From: M3007 sp033762055
GTDB taxonomy: Bacteria; Bacteroidota; Bacteroidia; Chitinophagales; Saprospiraceae
Direction: 5' to 3'
Length of the DNA stretch: 22,379 nucleotides
Assembly (NCBI GenBank): GCA_033762055.1
Contig: JANRLZ010000011.1
Coordinates: 1 to 22,379 of the forward strand
The translations under genes and the position numbers were made by a program. How positions within the stretch are numbered: position 1 is the first letter of the stretch; every line of letters starts with the position of its first letter. This document shows, one piece after another, positions 8,695 through 19,300 of this stretch. Under the pieces are notes generated by a model. It ran no database searches. It saw only the letters and a list, made by a program, of their open reading frames with translations, and had not been told where the DNA came from.

Positions 8695-9279
8695 ATGCAC
8701 GACATCGAACCGCATTTTCGCTGGCGGGATATTTACATCGCCGAGGAAGATCCGAAATCGCCGTTTTACCGGCGTACTTACAGCGAATTTGAATACACCC
8801 ACCGTTTATACAATTATTACCTTCACCCCCAGTGGGATGCGTTTGGTTCAGCTACCTTGTATGGAAAATTGCTTTATGTGGACTACGACGACGGTTTTGC
8901 ATTGCTCGAATTGATCGGGGAATGGAATGACACCCTGCACAACGACATTATGTTTTTAAAACGGAATGTCGCGGATTTGCTGATGCGGCAGGGCATTTTC
9001 AAATTTGTATTCTTTTGCGATAATGTGTTGAATTTCCATGCCATGCTGGAAGACGACTATTATGCCGAATGGGCGGAAGAAGTACAAGAAGAAGGAGGCT
9101 GGATCCTGTTGGTGAATACCCGTCAACAAGTAGAAGAAGAATTGATGTCGGCGCACCTGGATCAGTACCTGTTGTTTGGAGAGCGTTACAACGAAGTTGT
9201 TTGGCGGGTGCACAAGCCCTTGTTGTTGTTTCAAATGCTCGAATCGGTGGTAGAGGGTCGCACGCGAAGACTGGCATAA
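8695..9279 (+). CDS. conserved-looking protein of unknown function
   Basis: A 194-residue soluble protein with no signal peptide or membrane helix. It is acidic and very rich in Tyr, Trp and Phe. The beginning is MHDIEPHFRWRDIYIAEEDP followed by YRRTYSEFEYTHRLYNYYLHPQWD. Further on come LLYVDYDDGFALLELIGEWNDTLHNDIMFLKRNV and EGGWILLVNTRQQVEEELMSAHL. The wording is reminiscent of an uncharacterised single-copy Bacteroidota family, but I cannot name it. It starts with ATG at 8695, 38 bp after hicA on the same strand, so it could be read from the hicBA promoter. Nothing in the sequence suggests an enzymatic motif. Confidence 0.75.
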   Translation: MHDIEPHFRWRDIYIAEEDPKSPFYRRTYSEFEYTHRLYNYYLHPQWDAFGSATLYGKLLYVDYDDGFALLELIGEWNDTLHNDIMFLKRNVADLLMRQGIFKFVFFCDNVLNFHAMLEDDYYAEWAEEVQEEGGWILLVNTRQQVEEELMSAHLDQYLLFGERYNEVVWRVHKPLLLFQMLESVVEGRTRRLA

Positions 9280-9344
9280 TATACCCGAGTGCAAGAGATT
9301 TCCGGAAAAAGCAGGTTTCAAACCCTTAACAATCAAGTCAATTC

Positions 9345-9380
9345 ATCCTGTTTATCATGCAAATCACAAAAATCCTGGTC
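9345..9380. repeat. degenerate 9-bp periodic intergenic repeat
   Basis: Four consecutive 9-bp units begin with ATC: ATCCTGTTT, ATCATGCAA, ATCACAAAA, ATCCTGGTC. A weaker related stretch (AATCAAGTCAATTC) precedes them. This lies in the 136-bp gap between the unknown gene and the GlsB-like gene. Short AATCCTGT/ATCATG-type periodic stretches are, from memory, common between genes in Bacteroidota; their role is unknown. Confidence 0.55.
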
Positions 9381-9415
9381 AACCGTCGCATTTTTCACCT
9401 AAACTTCTCTATATT

Positions 9416-9670
9416 ATGGGTACCAACGACTTGATTTTCACCCTGATTATCGGCGCTGTATCCGGCTGGCTGGCCGGACAAATTCGCCAGGGCTACGGAT
9501 TCGGTCTTTTTGGCAACATCGTAGTAGGCGTCCTCGGCGCATTCGTAGGCAACTGGCTGTTCCGTTCGGTTTTACATGTTTCCATAGGCTCCGGATTGAT
9601 CAGCACAATTGCCACTGCCGTAATTGGCGCGCTGGTGCTTTTGTTTGTGATCGGTTTATTTAAGAAATGA
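9416..9670 (+). CDS. GlsB/YeaQ/YmgE-family stress-associated membrane protein
   Basis: An 84-residue inner-membrane protein with three hydrophobic segments separated by glycines. The family signature is clear: IIGAVSGWLAGQIRQGYGFGLFGNIVVGVLGAFVGNWLF, then a final helix VIGALVLLFVIGLFKK. Members (also annotated as transglycosylase-associated proteins) are induced in stationary phase or stress in several bacteria, but their biochemical role is not settled. The length is typical for the family. ATG at 9416 is the only sensible start; no Shine-Dalgarno sequence is seen. A strong intrinsic terminator follows 5 bp after the stop. Confidence 0.9.
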   Translation: MGTNDLIFTLIIGAVSGWLAGQIRQGYGFGLFGNIVVGVLGAFVGNWLFRSVLHVSIGSGLISTIATAVIGALVLLFVIGLFKK

Positions 9671-9675
9671 GTGCT

Positions 9676-9715
9676 GACGCCCCGGTTACCTGGTATACCG
9701 GGGCGTCGTCTTTTT
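9676..9715 (+). terminator. intrinsic terminator after the GlsB-like gene
   Basis: A perfect 10-bp stem, GACGCCCCGG (9676-9685) with CCGGGGCGTC (9698-9707), has a 12-nt loop. It is followed by GTC and five T's at 9711-9715. An extra T-A pair can extend the stem inward. The T-tract ends 10 bp before the ATG of the next gene, so the hairpin also lies in that gene's leader. Confidence 0.85.
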
Positions 9716-9725
9716 GCATTTTCCC

Positions 9726-11636
9726 ATGCGATATCTCTGCTATCTCCTCCTTGCATTTTCTCTGCTTCACTGCCGGAACTACTGGGGAAATCCTCATAAA
9801 ACTGCACTGGCGCCCCGTATCGTTCCGGTTTTGAACGACAGTTTGCGCGTTGAACCTGCCAACTGGTGGACCGGCATGCGCTGGAATCAGGTGGAAATTC
9901 TGCTGCACCGCCCCGGTTTGTCGGACTATTCAATCCGCCTGGGAAAAACAAAAGGCATCCGTCTGTTGAAGGTGGAAAAAGGGGATAGTCCCAATTACCT
10001 TTTTGTCACCCTTGACATTGACGAAAAAGCGCCACCGCAGAAAGTACCGCTCATTTTTTCAAAAGACAACACCGTTTTTACCCACGAATTCCCCGTTCGC
10101 GCTCGCCAAAATGCCCCCAAAGCACATGGCGTTACGCCCAGGGATGTGGTTTATCTCATTTTTCCCGACCGTTTTGCCAATGGAGATACGACCAACGACC
10201 GGGTGGCAGGCATGCTGGACAAAGTGAACCGCGCCGGCAGCGACGACCGCCATGGCGGCGATCTGAAAGGGATTCGTGATCGCCTCGATTACATTCAGGA
10301 CCTCGGCATCAATACCATCTGGTTGAACCCTGAACTGGAAAACGACCAGATAGAGGGCTCTTACCACGGTTATGCCGTTACCGACCATTACCGGGTGGAT
10401 CGGCGGCTGGGCAGCAACGAATCGCTGCGCGAACTTATCGCAGAATGCCACCGACGCGGCATCAAGGTCGTACGAGACGTGGTGCTGAACCACATCGGTG
10501 ACGGACATTGGTGGATGAAGGATTTACCCACCCGCGACTGGATTAATCAGTGGCCAGTTTATACCCAGACCACTTACCGCGCCCCCACCCTGGTGGACCC
10601 ATACGCCTCGGAATACGACAAAAAACATTTCAACGACGGGTGGTTCGACAAACGAATGCCCGATCTGAACCAGCGCAATCCACATGTGGCACGCTACCTG
10701 ATCCAGCAAGCCATCTGGTGGGTGGAATTCGCCGGTTTCGACGATTTCAGGATTGACACCTATACATATTCCGATCAGGCGTTTTGCAGCGAGTGGTGTA
10801 AAGCCCTGAGAAATGAATATCCACAACTGGGCATGTTTGGCGAAATTTGGGAAAACGCCGTGCCCGTTCAAGGGTATTTTGCCGACGATCAACCCATGAA
10901 ACGGGGAAATTTTGATTCCAATCTGCCGTCGGTTATTGATTTTCAACTTTGTTTCGCCATTCAGGAGGCACTTACCAAAGAAACCGGCTGGACCGACGGC
11001 GCATCCCGGATTTACTATGTGCTGGCGCAGGACTATTTTTATCAAAACCCGTATAAAAACCTCATCATGCTCGACAACCACGACATGCCGCGGTTTTATA
11101 CCCATATCGGCGAGGATATCAATAAATACAAAACAGGCATGGCTTTCCTGCTCACCATGCGAGGCATTCCACAAGTATATTATGCTACAGAAGTGTTGAG
11201 TACCGGCGATGGGAAACCAGGCTGGGGCACTTTTCGCAAGGATTTCCCCGGCGGCTGGCCCGGCGACCCGGAAAATAAATTCACCGCTGCCGGACGAAAC
11301 GCACAGGAAAATGAGGCCTTCAATTTTACACGTACCCTGATTCGTTATCGCAATGCCACAACCGCCTTGCAAACCGGCAAACTCATGCAATTTGTACCGG
11401 CAGAAAAAGGGCCGGAACGGGGGCTTTATGTGTATTTTCGCTACGACGAAGCCAAAACATTGATGGTGGTGCTGAATTTTTCAGGCGAAGCCAAAACCCT
11501 TGATACCAGGCGTTTTGCCGAACGAATGCAAGGGTTTTCCCGTGCGACCGATGTCGTAACAGGTTCAGCATTTAATGACCTTTCCCAACTGAAAGTGGAA
11601 AAAAACAGTCCGCTGGTACTGGAACTGCTCCGTTGA
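9726..11636 (+). CDS. secreted GH13 alpha-glucan hydrolase, cyclomaltodextrinase/neopullulanase (SusA-like)
   Basis: A 636-residue alpha-amylase-family enzyme that probably hydrolyses alpha-1,4/1,6 glucans such as starch fragments, pullulan or cyclodextrins. The start at 9726 gives a signal peptide MRYLCYLLLAFSLLHC; the Cys may be lipidated, though His at -1 is unusual. An N-terminal Ig-like cyclomaltodextrinase domain (about 30-125) contains VEPANWWTGMRWNQVEILLH. The (beta/alpha)8 barrel then shows GH13 region I (DVVLNH, 251-256), the nucleophile Asp344 in FRIDTYTY, the acid/base Glu373 in FGEIWEN and the stabiliser Asp453 in DNHD. A C-terminal beta domain ends VEKNSPLVLELLR. All catalytic residues are present. 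No susC/susD pair is adjacent, so this is not a standard Sus locus. It ends 5 bp from a convergent gene. Exact substrate specificity cannot be read from sequence. Confidence 0.92.
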   Translation: MRYLCYLLLAFSLLHCRNYWGNPHKTALAPRIVPVLNDSLRVEPANWWTGMRWNQVEILLHRPGLSDYSIRLGKTKGIRLLKVEKGDSPNYLFVTLDIDEKAPPQKVPLIFSKDNTVFTHEFPVRARQNAPKAHGVTPRDVVYLIFPDRFANGDTTNDRVAGMLDKVNRAGSDDRHGGDLKGIRDRLDYIQDLGINTIWLNPELENDQIEGSYHGYAVTDHYRVDRRLGSNESLRELIAECHRRGIKVVRDVVLNHIGDGHWWMKDLPTRDWINQWPVYTQTTYRAPTLVDPYASEYDKKHFNDGWFDKRMPDLNQRNPHVARYLIQQAIWWVEFAGFDDFRIDTYTYSDQAFCSEWCKALRNEYPQLGMFGEIWENAVPVQGYFADDQPMKRGNFDSNLPSVIDFQLCFAIQEALTKETGWTDGASRIYYVLAQDYFYQNPYKNLIMLDNHDMPRFYTHIGEDINKYKTGMAFLLTMRGIPQVYYATEVLSTGDGKPGWGTFRKDFPGGWPGDPENKFTAAGRNAQENEAFNFTRTLIRYRNATTALQTGKLMQFVPAEKGPERGLYVYFRYDEAKTLMVVLNFSGEAKTLDTRRFAERMQGFSRATDVVTGSAFNDLSQLKVEKNSPLVLELLR

Positions 11637-11641
11637 TTCTC

Positions 11642-13327
11642 TTAGCGGAGAAGCCGCGCACTCCAGGTATGCCATCCATCGCTTGCCCGAATGAAATAAA
11701 CTCCCGGAACCAGGTCTTTTAACTCCAGCCTGATTCGATCAGTGCCGGCATGGATACTTTGTACCTGATTACCCATGGCATCAAACAACTCCACTTGCCA
11801 CCGGCTTGAAAATGGAACCTGCACCCAGGTTTCATCTTTGGCCGGATTGGGGAACACCAGCATCGGTTGTGATAGAATATCGGCAGCATCCGCATTGGGT
11901 TGACCAAGTTTCAGGACGAATGCATCCTGAAGTCCATTCGAAGCGATGGAATGATCCATCCATCCCGGGTCAAAATCACAACCGTTTCTGAAGAACCCGG
12001 CTATATAAATATTGCCGGCTGGATCAACCCAAACGGATTCACCACCGTCCGGATTGCCGCCGCCCACCGCAGAAGCAGCGATAAAATCGCCTCCGGTGTC
12101 CAGTTTCAACAGGAATACATCATAGTTTCCCACCGAGGTCAGGTTGAAAACACCGGGGCCGGGGTCAAAGTCGGTGGTGAAAAGAAACTGTCCCGTTATA
12201 TATACATCGGCAGCGGCATCGAGGGCGATTCCGTAAGGAGTTTCATTGCTGGTTGTCCCGATAGATTTAGCCCAGACAAATTGTCCGTTTTCGTCCAGCT
12301 TTGAGATAAAAATATCGTAATTACCTACTGCTTGCAGCCGAAACGGGTTTGCAGGGTCAGGATTAAAATTACATTCTCCCTTGAAATAACCGGCAGTGTA
12401 AACATTCCCGTTTGCATCCACGGCTACGGAGTTGCCAAAATCGCCGTCAATTCCGCCCAAACGTTTTGCCCAGACATAATCGCCGGCCGTATCCAATTTT
12501 AAAACAAAGGCATCTGCGGAGCCTGCGATGGACAAAATATTGGCAAAATCCGGGCCGGGGTCAAAATCCGTCGCGTCTCTGAATTCACCGGTGACATACA
12601 CATTGCCATGGAGATCAAGGCTGATCTTTTGCGGTACGGTATTGCCGCCACCGATATTTTTAGCCCAAACGAAAGCGCCATCCGGATCAAGTTTGGAAAT
12701 AAATGTATTGGAAGAAAATAGCGCGGACGTCATCGCAAAAGTATCCGGCCCCGGATCAAAATCGCCTGTTCCGTCGAAATATCCGGTGGTGTAAATATTA
12801 CCGCCCGGATCCACCGTGATTGAATAGGCTTGGGTGCGTGCCATACTGCCTAATTGTCTGGCCCACAAAAACTTGCCGTCCTTATCGAGCTTGAGCACGA
12901 ATGCATCGTATGAATCAACACTTTCCATCTCAAACACTCCGGCAGGGGCGGGATCAAAATCCATTACGCCCCTGAATGAACCGGTCACCACCACTTCTCC
13001 CTCGGAATTTACGGCCACTTCGTGTCCTCTCTCATCATAATTTCCTCCTATCGCTCCGGCCCAGCAAAAGTTGCCGGACGGGTCGAGTTTGCAAACAAAA
13101 AGATCAACGCCACCTTGTGAAGTGAGTGAAAAGACCCCGGGACCAGGGTCGAAATCGGCGGTGTACTCAAAGGCGCCTGTAACATAAACATTGCCGGCAG
13201 GATCAACGGCCATCGAGTTTGCTTTGTCAATTTCATATCCGCCAAAGTTTTTCGCCCATTGAAAATCCTGTGAAAAAACTGGAAAGCAGCATACGGTCAA
13301 AACAATAGACAGGCAGGCTTTGCGCAT
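11642..13327 (-). CDS. secreted seven-bladed beta-propeller (SBBP) protein with T9SS sorting domain
   Basis: A 561-residue secreted protein with a signal peptide MRKACLSIVLTVCCFPVFSQ. Seven ~65-residue SBBP repeats follow. Each carries a DPAGNVYVTGxF strand pair, a DFDPGPG loop and a FVxKLDxxGxFxWAK segment. Seven copies would close one beta-propeller. The DxDPGPG loops resemble calcium-binding turns. The C-terminal ~75 residues (PMLVFPNPAKDETWVQV ... GVYFIRASDGWHTWSARLLR) are a type A T9SS sorting domain, which directs export across the outer membrane and surface attachment or release. It starts 54 bp after the end of the giant adhesin gene on the same strand, with no promoter seen between them, so co-transcription is likely. 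The ligand is unknown. Confidence 0.9.
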   Translation of the reverse strand: MRKACLSIVLTVCCFPVFSQDFQWAKNFGGYEIDKANSMAVDPAGNVYVTGAFEYTADFDPGPGVFSLTSQGGVDLFVCKLDPSGNFCWAGAIGGNYDERGHEVAVNSEGEVVVTGSFRGVMDFDPAPAGVFEMESVDSYDAFVLKLDKDGKFLWARQLGSMARTQAYSITVDPGGNIYTTGYFDGTGDFDPGPDTFAMTSALFSSNTFISKLDPDGAFVWAKNIGGGNTVPQKISLDLHGNVYVTGEFRDATDFDPGPDFANILSIAGSADAFVLKLDTAGDYVWAKRLGGIDGDFGNSVAVDANGNVYTAGYFKGECNFNPDPANPFRLQAVGNYDIFISKLDENGQFVWAKSIGTTSNETPYGIALDAAADVYITGQFLFTTDFDPGPGVFNLTSVGNYDVFLLKLDTGGDFIAASAVGGGNPDGGESVWVDPAGNIYIAGFFRNGCDFDPGWMDHSIASNGLQDAFVLKLGQPNADAADILSQPMLVFPNPAKDETWVQVPFSSRWQVELFDAMGNQVQSIHAGTDRIRLELKDLVPGVYFIRASDGWHTWSARLLR

Positions 13328-13381
13328 GGTAGTTAGCAGTAATTTTGTGTGTTAATTGTTGAAGGATGAAACAAATGCAGG

Positions 13382-16300
13382 TCAACGGATCAGCGTCACG
13401 TCTCCTTTGAGCAATTCAATTTGACCATCCAGGTATTCTGCCTCGAGCAACCAGACGTACACCCCGGGGTCGCAGGGTTGATTGCGGAAGGTGCCATCCC
13501 AGCCGCGCCCTGTCTGATTGACCGGAAATTCACGGTCTTCGTACAACAATTCTCCCCAGCGATCAAATACTTTGAATACCAGCACACGGCGCACTTGCTG
13601 ACTTTTGCCGTGTACCACCAATACGTCGTTTTCAAAATCGCCGTTCGGCGTAAAGCCGGTCGGCACATACACGCCCCGGGGTTTTTCGACCGTAATCCGG
13701 ATTTCATCACGTCCGATGCAGCCGTTGGCATCGGTCACTTTCAGGCGATACGTGTTGGTAAAACCAGGATTCACCCAGATTTCCTCACAATCAGGCAAGT
13801 CGGCACAGGTAAAACTGTCCACCAACACACTTGCCCAGTCAAATTGGGTTAAACCCACCGCATTGTTCACCACCGGCGAGAGGAGCAGGCTGTCGCCCAG
13901 AATAATCGTCGTATCAATGCCTACCGATACCGCTACGGGCAAAGGTTGCCCCAGCGTCACTGTATCGCCTGCCAAACATCCGCTTTCGTCTATCACCTGC
14001 AAAGTATAGTTACCGGCGCCCAATGCGATGAACACGCTGCTGCCGCCAAATTCCCCGTTGTTGAGCCGGTAGCGATACGGCGAGTCGCCGCCGCTTACGA
14101 CCAACTGAATACGACCATCGCGCCCGCCAAAACAAAGCGGAGGGGTCAAAACGGTGGTAAACATCAATGCTTCGGGTTGTTCAACCTGGACCGAATCAAT
14201 AATCGTGCAGCCGTTGCGGTCGGTGACCGTCAGGGTGTACCACCCGGCGTTTAAGCTGGAAATCGTCGCCGTGGTTTGGTTGTTGCTCCATTGGTAATCG
14301 TATTGCGGCGAGCCGCCCGAGAGCATGCTGCCGATGGAGGCATTGCTATCGCCCGAACAAACCAGTTCTGTCACTTCAAACTGAAGGGCAAGCGGGTCGG
14401 GTTCGGAAATTACGCCCGTTCCGATGGCGGTACAACCTTTTGAATCGGTAACTGTAACACGGTAATTCCCTACGGCCAGACTATCGGCAAGTGCCGCCGT
14501 CTCGTTGTTGCTCCAAAGATAATTGACCGCACCCACGGCATTCGTCACCGCTGCCACCGTAGCCATTCCATCGGTAAATCCGTAACAGGATACATCTTCA
14601 AACGCCATTTGCAAGGCAATCGCCGGCGGCGCTACCACATCAAATTCTTCCGACCCGGTGCAGCCCTGAAAATCGGTCACCACCAGGGTATAACTGCCTG
14701 CGGCAAAACCGCTCACCAACGTAAGATCAGGGGCGCCGGGAAGGCTCCACATATAATGGTACTGGGTGGAATCGCCCATACCCAGACCGCCCTCTATCAG
14801 CACGACCCCCACTACCCCATTCGCATAGCCGGCACAAATGGGCGGCGCGTAAGCCACTTTTACTTCGATGGAATCGAGCTCCTGAATAGCCACGATCTGC
14901 GTACCCGTACAACCTTTCGGGTCGGTGGCAGTAACGGTGTAAAGTCCGGTGGCAAGATTGGAAGCGCCGCCGCCGGTTTGACCATTACTCCATGTAAATA
15001 CAAATGGCGCCCCGTTCCCGCCGCTGGCTGAAACCGAAGCTTCCCCGTCACTTTCGCCAAAACAGGCAAAACGGGTTTGTGTGGCACTGACCGATACATT
15101 CGTGGCCGGTTGACCGATGGTTGCTGAAGCCGTAGCGGTACACAAATTGGCGTCGGTGACGGTGACAAAAAAGGTTCCCGCTGCCAGATTGCTGATGGTT
15201 TGGGTAGTTCCGGTCGCCCCCCAGTTGTAAGTATAGGGACTGATGCCGCCGTCGGCTTCTGCTGTTGCGGCGCCGTCGCCGTAATTGAGGCAACTGGCAT
15301 CGGTATGGGTGGTGGTAACGATCAACTGAGCCGGTTCTGACACCGTCACCGAAGCGGTGGTATTACAACCGTTTGCATCAGAAATGATCACCGTGTAGGT
15401 ACCGGCCACCAGGTTTTGCGCAACACTGCCGGTTTGGGCAGCCGGGTCGTTCCATTGATAGGTAATCGGCGCCGTGCCTCCCTGCGAAGAAACAGTCGCG
15501 CTGCCGTTGTTACCGCCGAAGCAGGACACCGGCTGGGGCGTTATGTTGTCAATCGTCAAAGTTTCCGGACAATTCAATGTAACAGGATAGGTTTTCACAC
15601 AACCCAGCGCATCGGTCAGGGTCAAGGTATGAAGGCCGCAAGGCAGGTTTTGCACGTCCTGGGTCGTCGCTCCATTGCTCCAGAGATACTGGTAGGGTGT
15701 GGCGCCGCCTGATATTGAAGCGTCAATCGAGCCATTTTGTAATCCGGAACAGGTCGGATCAATTCCATTAAAATTGGTGTCAATCGGCACGGCGGCCGGG
15801 ATAATTACCTGGGCTACTTCCGTGCAGTTGTTGGCGTCGGTGACCGTTACGCGATAGGCATCCGGACAAAGATTCTGGACCGCAGCGACATCCGGCAGCA
15901 GGTTGTTTTCCCAGTCAAACTGATACGAACCGGCGCCGCCCGCCGGATTGACGGTGGCTTGCCCCATACAATCGCCGGCGCATATTTCTCCTGATACATT
16001 GATAAATCCGACTACCAGGGCCGCCGGGGCGCCTACCGTGGCAGATCCGGTGACGGTACAACCATTCCAGTCACTTACGGTGACGGTGTAGGCGCCAGCC
16101 AGGAGTCCGGTAGCCTGCTGGCTGGTTTGTGCGTCGGCATCACTCCAGAGGTATTGGTAGATGGGTGTTCCGCCGTTGGGAAATGCCGTGATGGCGCCGT
16201 TGTCGCCGCCGAAACAACTTACATTTTGCGCCGGAAGGTTGCTGATTTGCAGGGCAGACGGCTGGAATATTACAACAAATGTGCTCGCTACACATTGATT

Positions 16301-19300
16301 GGCATCCGTCACGGTAACAATATGATTGCCCGGATTCAGGTTGTTGGCAATCGAGTCAACACTGGCATTGTCCCACAAAAACTGATACGGTTGTGTGCCG
16401 CCGGTTACATGGATGACCGCACTCCCGTCAGACAGGCCAAAGCAGGAAACAGAATCGCTTTCCAGCATGAAACCATAAGCTGCCGGTTCGCTGATTTGTA
16501 CGGTATCGGTCGCCGTACACCCGTTGGCGTCTGTTACCGTTACCGTATAACATCCTGCAAACTGGTTGTTTTGCACCGCGCCGCCCAACACCGGGCCGCC
16601 CAGACAATTTTGCCAGACAAAACCATAAGCGCCGGTTCCGCCCGAGGCGCTGACACTGAGTGCGCCGGAATTATCGCCATTGCATAAAACATTCGTTCCC
16701 CCTGCCGTTGGCGTCAGTGGTGGGGGCGCCATGGTGGTAAAATTCACGGTATCCCGGCAGCCCAGCGCATCTACCACGATGACCGAATGCGGGCCGGCCG
16801 ACAGGATGTTATTCAAATCGCCATTCGGAAACGGATTCGGGTTGGCATCCAAAAAGAGCTGTACCGGGAAAGTAGAATTGGAAATGGAAATCAGGGCAGA
16901 TCCATCGGTATCATCGGCACAAAGCAGGTCGGTATTTGAAATCAAATCGGCAAACATGATGCAACCGGGGAACGTGCTGCTCGCTGCCACGACTTGCGGC
17001 ACACAAGTGGTCGGACTGATACAACGCACTTCTATCGTGACGGTTTGATTGGGCAAAACGCCGGTTACTATATGCGACAAAAGTCCGTTGTTGGGCAATA
17101 CCCAGGGCCCGCCGTCCACACTGACCTGATAGCCCAACGCGCTGGCCACCGCATTCCAGGTCCAGGTCATGCTCGCAGCGCCCAGCTGGGTCATGGTCAG
17201 CCCCGTCGGCGCCGGGAAAAAGTTGTTGACGAACACCGTAGCTGTGTCGGTATGTACACAATTGTAACTGTCGGTCGCCGTCAGAATGTACGTGGTGGTA
17301 GCCAGCGGGGCTGCCGCAGGCGCCGGACAGTTCGTGCAAGAAAGTCCGCCGGGGTTGGTCCACGAATAACCCACATTGTTTTGGGCATTAAATCCGATGC
17401 TCCACCATTTCACGGTACCAAATTGAGATGGAGCAAAACCATCGGATACCATCAACGACCAGTCGCCATTCACCGGAGCGCCGGCCAGGGCAACCCAGTT
17501 GCCTTCCGGGATATAGGTGCCGTTAAAAGGCGCTGCCTGACCCACGATCGGCAAGGTAGCCGAAGGGGAAAAGCAGGTGATTTTATAGTTGTCGCCCGAA
17601 CCGCCGTTGCCTGTCGAGAGGGTGAGTTGTTGCCCGTTGGGCGCTCGGAGGAAGATATTGAGATCGGCGCAAAAGTCGGTTTCAATATCCATACATACCG
17701 AGGTGATTTGCTGGGCAGGAATGGTCAGGAAGTTATAGCCCAGGCTATTTACTCCTACCGGCGACAGGTATGGATTTAAATGCGGGTGATTCGCGTTACC
17801 CAGGCGGTATTCCGGATAGGATTCAAAACGAACCTCCTGAATGGGCGGCGTCAAAGAAGTGGCATCATAAAAAACCGTATCGCCGGCACAGATATTGGCA
17901 TCAGGCAAAGGCGGGAAATTGGTGGCGCACACATAACAGTCCGGGTGGGTGGGCGGCAATACCGCTACACTGACCAGCGTATCCCACACACAGCCAAAAT
18001 CATCGGTCACGGTAAAGGTGTAACCGGCAGTGCCGGCATTTTGAGGCGACGCCGATATGCTGTCGGGTGTGGCGTAGTAGATGGAAGGGTGGTTGTTCCA
18101 GTTCCAGCTGACAAATTGCGGGGTGAAGGTCTCGATATTCGGATACAGCGAGGGGTCAAATTCCAGCGACCAGCTGAAAATATATCCGTTATCGGCTGCC
18201 CAAAGATCCACTACTCCGATGGTCCATTCTCCATTGAGCGGGCAACCTACCAGATCGCTGATCGGATCAAATGTGCTGTAATCGCCTGGCGGCAGGGTGC
18301 CAACCGGGGTTGAATTGATGTATTGAATCCAGGTCGGATTGGGCGCGTTGGGTGTCCAGCAATAATCGTAGCCGACACCGGGTATGGGGTTAAAATTGTC
18401 GTTATCGTTCGGTTCGCCCAAAAACACTTCTCCGCCAAAATTGCCCGGGTGGTCGTGCAGGATGATACTTTGCCCGTTCGGACAAGTCAGCGTTATCTCG
18501 ATGTCGCGTAACCAGGAGTGTTCGATGTTGACACAAATGCTCTGTAAATCGTTGGGATCGGTCAGAATTTGGCCGGGTGAAAACTGGGTCAGCAGGATGC
18601 TGGTCTGGTAGAGTTCGCCGGTTCCGTCGGGGAGCGCCAGCGAGTCGGAGCGACTGGATTCTGTTTGAAAAGAAGCAGAAACGGGCGAAACCGACAGGGT
18701 GTTTCCGCCGAGGGTGGTATCAACCACCGCATTCAGGTGCAAGGTATCGCCGGCGCAAATTTGCGAAACCGGACTGAGGTTGAATACCGGCGGCGGAGCC
18801 ACCCGCACGCGTTGGCTGATCAAATTGGTGCTGGTACAGCCCAGCGTATCGGTCAAAAACAGCTGGACGATGTAACCGCCCGGGGTGTCGAAACGATGGG
18901 AGGTATTGGGGCCGTATGCGATACCGCCATCGCCAAAATTCCATTCAAAAGTGGTGGTCAGGTCGGATTGCGGGTAAAAAAGATTGTTTTGCGGGTAAAT
19001 ACCCGCGCCGTTGAAAAAAACCCGTTCGCCCGGACAAATATCAATCCAGCCCGTATCGGCCGGCACCGGCGCAGGGGCCGTGGCAAGCAGATTGGCCAGC
19101 ACCGTCTGACACGATGCAACACACGAAATCGCCGCCGCCCAGCCCGATGCCACGCCGCTGCCGTCGGATTGAAACACAACCGTCAGGCAGCCTGTCGGAT
19201 TGGCGGCGGTTGCTTGTACCACAAATGGCTCACCGGCCGTGTATTCCGCCGAACAGGAAAGCAAAGGAGAAGCGGCGTCGGGGCCGTCGTAAAAACAGAG

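Noticed and set aside
10524..11390. 288-codon open frame on the - strand opposite the GH13 gene
   Set aside because: Antisense to a catalytic-motif-bearing enzyme; its translation shows no family features.
13935..16950. Repeated pattern that might suggest a CRISPR or DNA satellite
   Set aside because: The periodicity is about 230 bp, in frame and only conserved at protein level, so it is the SprB domain array.
16994..17779. 261-codon open frame on the + strand opposite the adhesin
   Set aside because: Same antisense shadow effect; no promoter, domain or plausible start.
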